Shown: in pieces, positions 46,082 to 59,089 of the stretch
Layout of the letters: each line of letters opens with the position of its first letter
Position numbering within the stretch: the stretch's first letter is position 1
The notes under the pieces: model-generated
The model's database searches: none
What the model was told of the DNA's origin: nothing
What the model saw: only the letters and a program-made list of their open reading frames with translations
Program-made: the position numbers and the translations under genes
Assembly: GCA_963965975.1 (NCBI GenBank)
Contig: OZ014412.1
Coordinates: 15,560,349 to 15,624,348, forward strand
Source: Xestospongia bergquistia
Taxonomy: Eukaryota > Porifera > Demospongiae > Haplosclerida > Petrosiidae
Direction of reading: 5' to 3'
DNA: 64,000 nt

Positions 46082-47705
46082 TCAGAGTGAGTCACAGGCT
46101 TTTGGTATTGGATTAATGTTGTCATTGATCATTTTCTGACAGACTAGTCTTGCTAGATTTTTTTTACATTCTTGTGTCCCTTTAACTGGACATGATGGTG
46201 GTTGAGAACAAGGTACTATATAATATAATAAAGAAAACAAAATAAAACAATGTAAAATGATTGTTTGTTATTCAGTTAACTCTATATAAAATTACGAAGT
46301 TTTACAAATGAACTATGAGACATCAAAATCACTGACAGTCCTTACAATGTATTTACTGTAAATGTTACTTTACCAACCAAATTGTATTTTTTACATGATT
46401 AGATATGGAGGCCAGAATTCATGTAAATTACTTACTTTATATATAATTATTATACAAAGTATTTGATTATTCAGTAAATAATATTAACAAATTTAGATTT
46501 CCTTAATAATCTAATCATGTAAGCAACAATTTAGTAATAACTTATTAATTATTATAGTGATATATGTGTTTGTATAGCTAAACAATAAAATAATAGAATT
46601 ATTGATTATATTATAATACTACTAAAACTATTGAGATTATATAAGAAATTGTATTTACTATTTCTTACCATCTGCACTTAATTTGACAATATATGTTCCA
46701 GGAACATTACTATTAAACATGAGATTAGGAGCTTGTGTAGTATCATTAACATAAGGTAGAGAAATTGATTCAAGCACAGTTAAAGTATTAGTATCTAAAA
46801 ATTTAATGTGTGGATTTTCATTTGGAAATGGATTGTTTATTTCCCCAAACAAGATAATAGCAAATGTTGAAGTTTCATCTGTTGTAATTATGAGTTGGTA
46901 TGTGTTACCCTATAATTAACATAATAATGGATTATGAGATTATAAGTTGTTTAATACTTACTGTCTGTACTGGTGAAGATGCATAAAAATAGTTTACCCA
47001 TGTGACCATAATGAGATGACGTGGATTAAAGTCACATTGAGTAAGATTGGATTGTTTAATATCTTCCTTTGCTCTATTGAGTAGAGTAGTATTGTCTGTT
47101 ATCCTGTAAAAGACATCCCCTGAATGTATGCCTCCATCATTTTTTGACAGAGGATTAACATCAATTAATGAAAAAAACGTGTCACTTCTTAAAGCTATGC
47201 CACTTCTGAAAAAAATCTATAATAAATTGATGTAATAATAAATACATAACAGAATATTAATTAACATACTAATACACCAATAACAGTAGCGTTTTCATGT
47301 TTTAGTAGATTTGTAATTGAAAAACTTGAAAAGGATAATAATGAACTATCTGCCCTTTGAATAAATCTAGTGTCTCCATTTTCTACACCAAACGAATAAA
47401 ACTCATTGACAGTCACTGATAACACACTGTGTATTATCACTACAAGATAAAAGCTAATACAGCAACTCCTGTAGTAAGGAAAGAAAGTATCTAGTGTCTA
47501 TAATATCCTGACTTTTAATAACTATTAACTATGATATTCAACATTGTATTATATACATAGATATTACCTTCTACTCTAATATCAATGTGATGTAAAATAT
47601 TGTACTACTACCTGATACATGCACAGTAAACACACTCAGTACATGTAGTTCACTATATAGTTCTAGTTATTAACATTAGTATACGTACCTAAACTCACAA
47701 ATCAT
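46082..47705 (-). CDS. secreted NIDO-domain protein, array copy J
   Basis: Exons 47689-47705, 47270-47468, 46962-47216, 46669-46909 and 46082-46215 join to 281 residues, all GT-AG. Start MICEFR, signal segment, NIDO domain (SGDVFYRITDNTTLLNRAKE, FNPRHLIMVTWVNYFYASSP, VPGTYIVKLSAD), Cys-rich tail (PCSQPPSCPVKGTQECKKN, LVCQ, KACDSL). Its first four exons are nearly the same as copy H, but here the last exon is present. The variable segment in exon 4 is NPHIKFLDTNTLTVLESIS. No defect seen. Confidence 0.82.
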
Positions 47706-47801
47706 TGTAGATGACAGCAAATACTTAATAATCAGAGCGTCTGATAAATCCAGTAATTATGTTTTGCGCAGAAACGTCATTATTGATCATCACCTACAGC
47801 G

Positions 47802-47831
47802 TTATTTTATATAGTAATCTAGCCCCGCCTC
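47802..47831 (-). promoter_or_regulatory. TATA box plus GC box of NIDO copy J
   Basis: Identical to the module of copy H. Confidence 0.6.
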
Positions 47832-48318
47832 TTCTATTCACTCAGTGTCAAAATGATGATTATTGTTATAAACTTTGCTATTCCATGAATCTATAATTAA
47901 GTTATAGTTAACTTATATTATATATAGATATAGATATATAGATTGCGTTTTTCCTAGTGTGTGGGAATGGACCAGACATAATGGCAGTGAACCATGGCAA
48001 CCTGCAAAATGGAGGTTTCTCAATATAAACACAATTAAATCAAAGCATATCTTAGTGATATATAATGTTACATTATAATAAGTCAATTATAACTCTATTG
48101 ATGTTTAGTCAAACAATAGTCACACCTTAGGTATAGAATGACATGTTATAAGTTATGACATAACTGCATTTTACAAGTTAGACTTGCTTAAAGTACTACA
48201 TGATTGTCATGTGTCATTGTTAAGACATGACAACTAATGTACTATCAAACAACAGTAATGTTTTGTGTAATAATATAAAAGTCATAAATGGAATAATGTG
48301 CATTGTTTGTTATTACAT

Positions 48319-48658
48319 TCAAGAGTGTGAATCACAGGCTGTTGGTATCAGATTAATGTTGTCTTTAATTTTCTGTCTTGCTAGATTTTTTACATTTTGT
48401 TTGCCTATAGCTGGACATAATGGAAATATTAAACAAGGTGCTATATAATGCAATAAAGAAAACAAAATATAACAATGTAAAAATAATCTTTTATCATTCA
48501 ATTAATACAATGTAAATTTAAGAAGTCATAAAAATAAAATATGAGGCATCAAAATCTCTGGCAGTGCTTACAATTTTTTCACTGTAAAAAATCTCTGGCA
48601 GTGCTTACAATTTTTTCACTGTAAAAAATATGGAGACCAGAACAAATGTAAATTACTT

Positions 48659-48732
<74 letters not shown>

Positions 48733-49209
48733 AATATATATATTACTTGATATTATTATATTACCTATGCAAAGATCTAATTAATCAGTGAGTAGCTATA
48801 GCTTTAACAATTTTAGGTTTTCATAGTAAACTAATCATATGTATGTTTTTGAGACTAACCAATAGAATAATAGAATTATTGATTGTATTGTAATATTAAT
48901 ACACCTATTGAGATTATATATAAAACAAAACAATATAAGAAATTGTGTTTATTATTTCTTACCATCTGCACTTAATTTGACAATATATGTTCCAGGAACA
49001 TTACTATTAAACATGACATTAGGAGCTTGTGTAGTATCATTAACATTAGGTGGAAAAATTTCTTCAAGCACAGTCTCATCATCTTCATTAGAATCTAAAA
49101 ATTGAATATGTGCATTTTCATTTGAAAATGTATTCTTTATTGCACCAAACAAGATAATAGCAAATGTTGAAGTTTCATCTGTTGTAATTATGACTTGATA
49201 TGTGTTAGC
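48319..49209 (-). pseudogene. partial NIDO copy K (exons 4 and 5 only)
   Basis: Second-unit counterpart of copy I at a distance of 8,879 bp: exon 4 at 48963-49209, exon 5 at 48319-48440, with no protein difference. Exons 1-3 are absent. Confidence 0.6.
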
Positions 49210-49863
49210 CTATAATTAACTCAATATAAACACAATTACATCAAAGCATATCTTAGTAATATATAATCTTACACAATAATAAGTCAATTATAACTCTATT
49301 GATGTTACGCCAAATAGTAGTCACACCATAGGTATAAAATGACATGTTATAAGTTATGACATAACTGATCATGTACTAGTCCATTCAAAGTTAAATGTAC
49401 TGCTTTATATAGTGGTCACTGTAAGAAGGCATGTGAGGAGGTCATAAGACCACATCTAAACAAGTGCTAGCTAAGTGATTATGTCTGTTATCATTATTTA
49501 AATCTATTTTTATATGTGAAAATTAAAAAACAACAAATACAATCCAATTTTAATTGTTTCCTTTCCATTTTCACATAAACAATAGATTAAATAATGATAA
49601 GGAACAAAATTACATTGTTAGTATGACAAACTATAATGACATCATGATGATGACACACTAATCAACCAATAAATCTCCTTGTGTGTGGTACAATATATTG
49701 ATCAGATTCTTCAATATTGTAACAGTACAAATATAGTTATGGAATGTAGTTATGTAAAATGAAGTCATCATATTATATAATGTAGAATAATATAGTCGTC
49801 ATTAAACTTGCTGCTATTGTATTAATACTTTTTAAAATTATAATAATCTTGGAACATGTTTTG

Positions 49864-50484
49864 CCATGGGCTATACATAATCCATTGCCTGTAAAAAATT
49901 GAAATTACCATGGTAACAGTGACCATAAGAACATTACCATAGCAATAATATGTATGCTACCATAGCAATGACAGTAGTAATAGTTACCAAGGTAACTATT
50001 ACTATAGCAACATTACCATATCAACAACATGTATGGTACCAAAGCAATAATCACTCTAATAATTAAGATAGCAACATTACACTGGCAATAATCACCATAA
50101 CAACATCACCGTGGCAACTGCCTATATGTTGTCATACCAATATTACTAAATGATAATGATTTCCTTTGTTTTACTAAATTAATAAATGTTTTAGTTATTA
50201 ATTTTATATATTACCATAGCAACAACTATAGTAACAATTGAAAAAGCAACAACACATATGTCACCATAGCAACAATTATTATAACAACATGACCATAGCA
50301 ACAGCCTATTATATTATCATATGTTAGCAGTAAAACTCAATCAATTCATGTTATAATCCATTTTTAATTAAGAAATATACATTAATTTTGGGAAAACAAT
50401 GATTTTTTTCAACCTTTAATTCAATACCATGGACTATGAAACAATATTTATCCCAGCAGATCATGATTTTGTTGCTATGGCAAC
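49864..50484. promoter_or_regulatory. X-box-like cluster upstream of protease copy 3
   Basis: Second-unit copy of the cluster at 40985-41605, with the same perfect X-box matches. Confidence 0.42.
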
Positions 50485-51809
50485 TGTTGCTAAAGTCCTA
50501 GTTCTTCATTCAACTCTTAACTTAATATTTCAGTACTGTATAAAACATAAGATAACAATAAAAGAGTTCCTTAATATTGGATCTACATATCACCAATACA
50601 TTTGTTATTATAATGACATTATACAATGAATGTGTGAATGATATTATTGTAAAATAGAAGATGTATTATAAATATGATTGCCTACTTTTCAATAGGTCTT
50701 GTATGAATAGAAATGCTAATACAAATAATATTGGTAACTATGTGTCATTAAATAGAATGTGTATTACTAAATTATTGCTCATTTGTTAACAGATTCCTTT
50801 TAACATGTACAAAGGTATTGTACATGTTCTTATTAATAAAAACATTTATTGTTTCTAAATTAATTACTGCTATTGTATATGTATTAAGTACATCACATCC
50901 TGTAAGGCATCACATCTTGTAACACATCATATAAAACAGCAGGAAAGAACCTGTATTCCAGCAGATAATTCAAATTTATCTAATTAAGGTAAAAATATCT
51001 GAAATTTTTTTTCAGCTTTTTTTGATGGAATCATGTAAAGATACTTGTTCTAATAATTGATCATGCTTTTAAAAAATTTTTAAACCCTAGTACTTTGCAG
51101 AAATGTAGTTTGATTCCTTAATATGTGTAATGCTTTGGAGACGTCAAATAATAATATTAAAGAACCTAGAGAGCTGAAACTTTTGAAAATTAAAGATGAA
51201 GTCAATTACTACAATTATACGGATGGATTTATTTCTACAATAATATTTGACATTTTTACAAAGCTATAAACCTTCCCTACTTTAATCACTATTATTATTA
51301 TATGTTATACAAATCGTACAAAGAAATGCATCCGTAAAAGTACTAAAAATTGATCATTTTCGTTCTTGAACTTGTCAGCAGGTTGTTACATTATCCATAG
51401 AATCAAAAATCACAACAACAGTATCTAACAGTGCAAAAGTCGCCATCTTGATAATGAATAATCGATTTTCATTAATTAAAGCCAATGAATACACTTAGTG
51501 TCAGGTTATTGATAAGTGACTTTCGCGGGGTTAAAATAGTTAAATAAAATGTATTAATTACTATTACTATTATTATTATTATTATTATTATTGTTCGTAG
51601 TCTTATGTGCCTTCATCTCAAAGCAGACCATGCTTTAATAACAATAATAACAACAATAATAAAAATAGTAATAATATATTTAACTGTATATGTATTAAGT
51701 ACATCACATCCTGTAACACATCATATAAAACAGCAGGAAAGAACCTGTATTCCAGCAGATAATTCAAATTTATCTTAATTATATTCCACTCTGCTAAACA
51801 TCTACAAAC

Positions 51810-52535
51810 ATGCAAAAGGTTTTTCTTTTCATAGCCTGCTTATACATTGCTGCTGTCAATTCCCAACCTCTATATACAGGAAGAATAATTACATTTTCTC
51901 CTGCTACTTTAACAGAGGAAGAAGAAGTTCACTACAATGAACACAACCCAAAAGAAGGTACTTCTGAAGATTATGATGCTCAACAATGGGTCTCTGTCAC
52001 TAGTGATGGATACGAGACAATGGGGACTTTAAAAGAAGTGATGGAAGAAATGTCTCAAGAAACATACGAAAGTAATGAAGACCCTAGTATTCCTAATGGT
52101 TTTGAAGATCCTCACTATCCTATGAACAACCAAGAACCTACAAATCCCAACAAAGTTAAGAAAGAACCCAATAACCCAGGTGAAGTAAATGAAGAACCTG
52201 ACAAGCATGAAGATGAACTCAATGAAAAGCCTGATGATAATGGACAAAACAACAGTGACTCTAATGATGATCTTTTGACAGAGGTAGAAAATGCTCTTAA
52301 AGAAACTGATGAGAAATGAAGTGTTTTCAGACCTGACACACGACTGGAGACTGCTGCTGTGAAATTAGCTGAAGGAGATGACTTGACAGGAGCTCTTGAT
52401 GCTCTCAATGAAGTCATCACATTGTCACCTAACTATGCATCAGTATATAACAACAGAGCACAGGTTAGAATGATATATGTAATATAGTTCTATGCTCCAT
52501 TTTGCATGAATTATTGTTCGATACATACATCGTAA

Positions 52536-52580
<45 letters not shown>

Positions 52581-53538
52581 TTATGGCATGCACTTTATTC
52601 TGATAACATGTATTATTTCTCTTATAATTATTGATAAACCATGACTGCTTTAGTAAGGATTTTTTATTAAAGTATATTACATGATTCACTCCTATGCTGC
52701 TAACTTCCTTATACATTTTTGTAGTCAACTTAATACACACTACCTTGCACACTTCCTTACAGTCTCAGACCTAGACTTACAAGACATATAGGTTTGAGTC
52801 TGAGATTAACTATTGGTTTTTGTAATGTATTATTTGATTCTAGTATTATTTAAGAGAGCAAGACCTCAAAGCTCATCAGTTGAATACACTTAATAATGAT
52901 TTTAATTTTTAAGCCATAAACCCAAAACCTTAAGTACTTTATTTATTTATACAACCTTGTCTGAGTAGTTTGTACATAAGTATGATGTTTTTATATTAAA
53001 TTGTTCTTAATGACTAGCAAATTCTAGTGTCAGTCCTCTTACTGAAATGGACTACTTATATTGAAAAGATAATCTGCCTCTTAATTTAATAAGAACTAGT
53101 AGACAACATCTTAACACATTTCAATACTAAATTATTTTATAAAAAATCTTTATTTTCATTTAGATCTATCGATTACTTAACAGAGTGGATGAAGCTCTCT
53201 CTGATCTCAATACTACTATCATAGTAAGTAGAGAAAAAGGGACTCAACGAGGACTCATTCTTATGTTGCGTGGGAATGAGGATGAAGCATTACAAGACTT
53301 TAAGGTATAACTATAATTATTTGCTAGATAATAGTGTTATTGGGCAATCATTAATAATAACCACTATTATATTCAAAGGATATGTCTAGTCTAATCTTAC
53401 AAAGCTTCCTGTAATTATTAGGTGGCTGCTTCCTTGGGGAGTAAGTTTGCTCAAACACAGTTAATGAAGTTGAATCCTTACTCTAAATTATGTAACCAAA
53501 TGTTATCAGAAGCAATGGACAAACTACAAGGAAAGTAA
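51810..53538 (+). pseudogene. chimera 3: duplicate of chimera 2
   Basis: The 169-codon pro-region frame (51810-52319) is identical in protein to the one at 42931. The same TGA, in-frame TTC36 exon 2 junction, exon 3 deletion and intact exon 4 follow, so it arose with the 8.9-kb duplication. The only notable difference is one TA repeat-length change in the intron after exon 2. Confidence 0.75.
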
Positions 53539-54959
53539 TAACTTGTTGTCTATATTATATTTAATATATTACAAGTTAGACTGGTCCATTATAAATTTAT
53601 GTATAAGTATATTTTGTAATACAATGGATTTTTATGATTAACATATCACTTAATTTGAACTACCATAAGTTATAAAATAGATTTTAAGCAATGTTTAATC
53701 ATTTAAAAATTAAAATCATGACCTTATATGGTAAAACTATGTAGTGCGTTACGCTGGTGGATCTTAGGGGTGCACAGGCACCCCTCTTTTTTATTCTATA
53801 CTAATATTCATAGTGAATCATTCAAGTTGCACCCTGTGGTATACTTTAAGTATATTCATAGCAATTTTTTGTAACCACACCTTACAATTAAAAGGGTGTG
53901 CTATGAAAATAAATAGTTATGAATATTTATTAGTTATAAAAATTTAACGGCATGCTACGCGAGAGGTCCCTATTTTTACACACTGGTACTTTATTATATT
54001 CTTTGCTATAAATGTTTTCAACTGGCACATGAGGAGGTCCTGTGTCACTTTTATTAGTCACATCATAAATGTAAAATACAATGAAACTATGTACTTGTAA
54101 GTATAGAAAACCAATATATCCTGTAATTGAATTATGAAGATAATTATATGTACCTCAACTTCATCATATGATATCTATTACAAACTGATGCTGTCCTACA
54201 CCATTCATTACATGATGATATAGTAAGTTTGATGATGTAAAGTTTGAATTATCCAGTGAGTATTCCTATCATTTTGTATTATTTAATATTCTAAAGAAAA
54301 ATTGGTATACTTTTTAAATTTGTTAGTATAATGACACTTTATAAAGTAATGGTAATACAAATAAGAAGATCTACTGGTAAAACTATATAGTACATTATAT
54401 TCTTTACTATAAATGTTTCCATTTGGTACATGAGGAGGTCCTGTATCTATTTTATTATTAGTCACATCATAAATGTAAAATACAATAAAACTATGTACTT
54501 GTAAGTATAGAAAACCAATATATCCTATAATTGAATTATGAAGATGATTATATGTACCTCAACTCCATCATGTGATATCTATTAGAAACTGATGCTGTCC
54601 TACATAATAAGCATATCTGAATATTTAAAACCAATCAAGAAGCTTATTTCACTGTAAAGATTAATGTGTTGTTATGGAGAGAAATGTGAAGTATGGAATG
54701 TAATAAAGTCATCTATCTCTTTACTCAATCCCCACATCAAAGGACTTGTTTGACTTCTTAATTATTGTATAAGACAAAATATGTATCTTCTACAAATTTT
54801 ATTTAAAAAACAATCATTCCATAAAGACATAATATTATATGTACTCCAACTATATGAAATACAGAAATAACACACCTCTACTAATTTATATGTAAGTATA
54901 TTAAAGGACTATAATAATATGAAAGTCATGAATGTAATAATGTATTATTTGATGTATTC

Positions 54960-56596
54960 TCAGAGTGAGTCACAGGCTTTTGGTATTGGATTAATGTTGT
55001 CATTGATCATTTTCTGACAGACTAGTCTTGCTAGATTTTTTTTACATTCTTGTGTCCCTTTAACTGGACATGATGGTGGTTGAGAACAAGGTACTATATA
55101 ATATAATAAAGAAAACAAAATAAAACAATGTAAAATGATTGTTTGTTATTCAGTTAACTCTATATAAAATTACGAAGTTTTACAAATGAACTATGAGACA
55201 TCAAAATCACTGACAGTCCTTACAATGTATTTACTGTAAATGTTACTTTACCAACCAAATTGTATTTTTTACATGATTAGATATGGAGGCCAGAATTCAT
55301 GTAAATTACTTACTTTATATATAATTATTATACAAAGTATTTGATTATTCAGTAAATAATATTAACAAATTTAGATTTCCTTAATAATCTAATCATGTAA
55401 GCAACAATTTAGTAATAACTTATTAATTATTATAGTGATATATGTGTTTGTATAGCTAAACAATAGAATAATAGAATTATTGATTGTATTGTAATATTAC
55501 TACAACTATTAAGATTACATATAAAAAACAAAATAAGAAATTGTATTTACTATTTCTTACCATCTGCACTTAATTTGACAATATATGTTCCAGGAACATT
55601 ACTATTAAGCATGAGATTAGGAGCTTGTGTAGTATCATTAACATAAGGTAGATTAATTGATTCAAGCACACCGTTACCAAACTCAGAATTAGGATCTGTA
55701 AATTCAATATGTCGTGGTTCATTTGGAAATGGATTGTTTATTTCACCAAACAAGATAATAGCAAATGTTGAAGTTTCATCTGTTGTAATTATGAGTTGAT
55801 ATGTGTTACCCTATAATTAACATAATAATAGACTATGAGATTATAAGTTGTTTAATACTTACTGTGTGTACTGGTGAAGATGCATAAAAATAGTTTACCC
55901 ATGTGACCATAATGAGATGATGTGGATTAAAGTTACATTGAGTAAGATTGGATTGTTTAATATCTTCCTTTGCTCTATTGAGTAGAGTAGTATTGTCTGT
56001 TGTCCTGTAAAAGACATCCCCTGAATTTCTGCCTCCATCACTTTTTGACAGAGGATTAACATAAATTAATGAAAAAGACGTTTCACTTCTTAAATCTATG
56101 CCACTTCTGAAAAGAACCTATAACAAATTGATTTAATAATAAATACATAACAGAATATTAATTAACATATGAATGCATGAGTAGCAGTACTGTTTTCATG
56201 TTTTAGTAGATTTGTAATTGAAAAATCTGAAAACGTTAAGTATACAGCAGATTGAGTTTGCATAAATCTAGTGTCTCCATTTTCTACACCAAACGAATAA
56301 AACTCATTAACAGTCACTGATAACACACTGTGTATTATCAATACCAGATAATAGCAAATACAGCAACTCCTGTAGTAAGGAAAGAAAGTATCTAGTGTCT
56401 ATAATGTTCTGACTTTAAATAACTATTGATTATGATATTCAACATTGTATTATATACATAGATATTACCTTCTTCTCTAATATCAATGTGATGTACTATT
56501 ACCTGATACAAGCACAATAAACACACTCACTACATGTAGTTCACTATATAGTTCTAGTTATTAACATTAGTATACGTACCTAAACTGACAAATCAT
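54960..56596 (-). CDS. NIDO-domain protein, array copy L (altered splice donor)
   Basis: Exons 56580-56596, 56171-56369, 55863-56117, 55561-55810 and 54960-55093 align with the family and keep frame. The variable segment in exon 4 is the longest seen (PRHIEFTDPNSEFGNGVLES). After exon 2, where all other copies have GTATGTT, this copy has ATATGTT, so the normal GT donor is missing. The nearest GT, four bases on, would shift the frame. The copy may therefore be non-functional or use a non-canonical donor. The Cys-rich last exon is intact. Confidence 0.68.
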
Positions 56597-56683
56597 AACA
56601 AACAGTTAGCAATCAGAGCGTCTGATAAATCCAATAATTGTATTTTGCGCAGGAACGTCTTTATTGATTATCACCTACAGCGT

Positions 56684-56712
56684 TATTTTATATAGTAATC
56701 TAGCCCCGCCTC
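56684..56712 (-). promoter_or_regulatory. TATA box plus GC box of NIDO copy L
   Basis: TATATAAAATAA with GAGGCGGGGC upstream on the minus strand, as in the other copies. Confidence 0.6.
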
Positions 56713-57203
56713 TTCATTCACTCCGTGTCAAAATGATAATTATTGTTATAAACTAGATGTGTATTGCTATTCCATGAATTTATAATTAAGTTATAGTTAA
56801 CTTATATTATATATAGATATATATAGATTGCGTTTTTTCTAGTGTGTGGGAATGGACCAGACATAATGGCAGTGAACCATGGCAACCTGCAAAATGGAGG
56901 TTTCTCAATATAAACACAATTAAATCAAAGCATATCTTAGTGATATATAATGTTACATTATAATAAGTCAATTATAACTCTATTGATGTTCAGCCAAACA
57001 ATAGTCACACCTTAGGTATAGAATGACATGTTATAAGTTATGACATAACTGCATTTAACAAGTTAGACTTCCTTAAAGTAATACATGATTGTCATGTGTC
57101 ATTGTTAAGACATGACAACTAATGTACTATCAGACAACAGTAATGTTTTGTGTAATAATATAAAAGTCATGAATGGAATAATGTGCATTGTTTATTATTA
57201 TAT

Positions 57204-57326
57204 TCAAGAGTGTGGCTGTTGGTATCGGATTAATGTTGTCTTTAATTTTCTGACAGAATACGCTTGCTAGATTTTTTACATTTTGTTTGCCTATAGCTGG
57301 ACACAATGGGAATATTAAACAAGGTG
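57204..57326 (-). pseudogene. stray variant NIDO last exon
   Basis: Homologue of the variant last exon of copies G, I and K (PCLIFPLCPAIGKQNVKNLA) with its acceptor. A small deletion removes the normal end, and no exon 4 lies upstream. Remnant of a lost partial copy. Confidence 0.55.
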
Positions 57327-57954
57327 CTATATAATCCAATAAAGAAAACAAAATAAAACATGTTCAGCCAAACAATAGTCACACCTTATGTATAAAATGA
57401 CATGTTATAAGTTATGATATAACTGATCATGCGCTACTAGTCCATTCAAAGTTAAATGTACTGCTTTATATAGTGGTCACTGTAAGAAGGCATGTGAGGA
57501 GGTCATAAGATCACATCTAAACAAGTGTTATCTAAGTGATTATGTCTGTTATCATTATTTAAATCTATTTTTATATGTGAAAATTAAAAAACAACAAATA
57601 CAATCCAATTTTAATTGTTTCCTTTCCATTTTCACATAAACAATAGATTAAAATAATGATAAGGAACAAAATTATATAGTTAGTATAACAAACTATAATG
57701 ACATCATGATGATGACACACTAATCAACCATGGTACAATATACTGATCAGATTCTTCAATATTATAACAGTACAAACTTATACTATATAGTTATGGAATG
57801 TAGTTATATAAAGTGAAGTCATCATACTATGTAATGTAGAGTAATATACTTGTTACTAAACTTATTGCTATTGTATTAATACTTTTTAAAATTATAATAA
57901 TCTTGGAACATGTTTTGCCATGGGCTATACATAATCCATTGCCTGTAAAAAATT

Positions 57955-58380
57955 GAAATTACCATGGTAACAGTGACCATAACAACATTACCATAGCAAC
58001 AATATGTATGCTACCATAGCAATGACAGTAGTAATCGTTACCAAGGTAACTATTACTATAGCAACATTACCATATTAACAACATGTATGGTACCAAAGCA
58101 ATGATCACTCTAATAATTAAGATAGCAACATTACACTGGCAATAATCACCATAACAACATCACCGTGGCAACTGCCTATATGTTGTCATACCAATATTAC
58201 TAAATGATAATGATTTCCCTTGTTTTACTAAATTAATAAATGTTTTAGTTATTAATTTCATATATTACCATAGCAACAACTATAGTAACAATTGAAAAAG
58301 CAACAACACATGTCACCATAGCAACAATTATTATAACAACATGACCATAGCAACAGCCTATTATATTATCATATGTTAGC
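57955..58380. promoter_or_regulatory. X-box-like cluster upstream of the intact protease
   Basis: Same motif block as before the chimeric copies (ACCATGGTAACAG, GTTACCAAGGTAAC, repeated CCATAGCAAC), about 0.7-1.1 kb from the protease start. Presence at the intact copy makes an ancestral regulatory role possible. Confidence 0.45.
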
Positions 58381-59003
58381 AGTAAAATTCAATCAATTCA
58401 TGATATAATCCATTTTTAATTAAGAAATATACATTAATTTTGGGAAAACAATGATTTTTTCAACCTTTAATTCAATACCATGGACTATAAAACAATATTT
58501 ATCCCATCAGATCATGATTTTTGTTTCTATGCCAACTGTTGCTAAAGTCCTAGTTCTTCATTCAACTTTTAAACTTAATATTTCAGTAATCACAGCTGAA
58601 TACATTGTACAGTATAAAGCATATAGTAACAATAAAAGAGTTCCTTAATATTGGATCTACATATCACCAATACATTTGTTATTATAATGACATTATACAA
58701 TGAATATGTGAATGATATTATTGTAAAATAGAAGATGTATTATAAATATGATTGCCTACTTTTCAATAGGTCTTGTATGAATAGAAATGCTAATACAAAT
58801 AATATTGGTAACTATGTGTCATTAAATAGAATGTGTATTACTAAATGATTGCCTATTTGTTAACAGATTCCTTTTAACATGTACACAGGTATTGTACATA
58901 TTCTTATTAATAAAAACATTTATTGTTTGTAAATTAATTACTGCTATTGTATATGTATTAAGTACATCACATCCTGTAAGGCATCACATCCTGTAACACA
59001 TCA

Positions 59004-59010
59004 TATAAAA
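59004..59010 (+). promoter_or_regulatory. TATA box of the protease gene
   Basis: TATAAAA followed by CAGCAGGAAAG, 80 bases before the ATG. Conserved in position and sequence at all protease copies, including the broken ones. Confidence 0.65.
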
Positions 59011-59089
59011 CAGCAGGAAAGAACCTGTATTCCAGCAGATAATTCAAATTTATCTTAAATATATTCCACTCTGCTAAACATCTGCAAAC

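Larger units (their letters stand above)
37674..55431. repeat. two near-identical tandem units of 8,879 bp
   Basis: Unit 1 (about 37674-46552) and unit 2 (about 46553-55431) match base for base over nearly their whole length, including protein-level identity of every open frame. Only scattered substitutions and one (TA)n length change (near 43665/52545) differ. Each unit holds a NIDO gene, a partial NIDO copy, an X-box cluster, a protease-TTC36 chimera and TTC36 flank. The boundaries fall just 3' of NIDO exon 4, as expected of unequal crossing-over between NIDO copies. Confidence 0.85.

Noticed and set aside
56163-56171. U12-type AT-AC intron in copy L
   Set aside because: ATATGTT does not match the ATATCC donor consensus and sister copies use GT at the same place; a single-base change is simpler.
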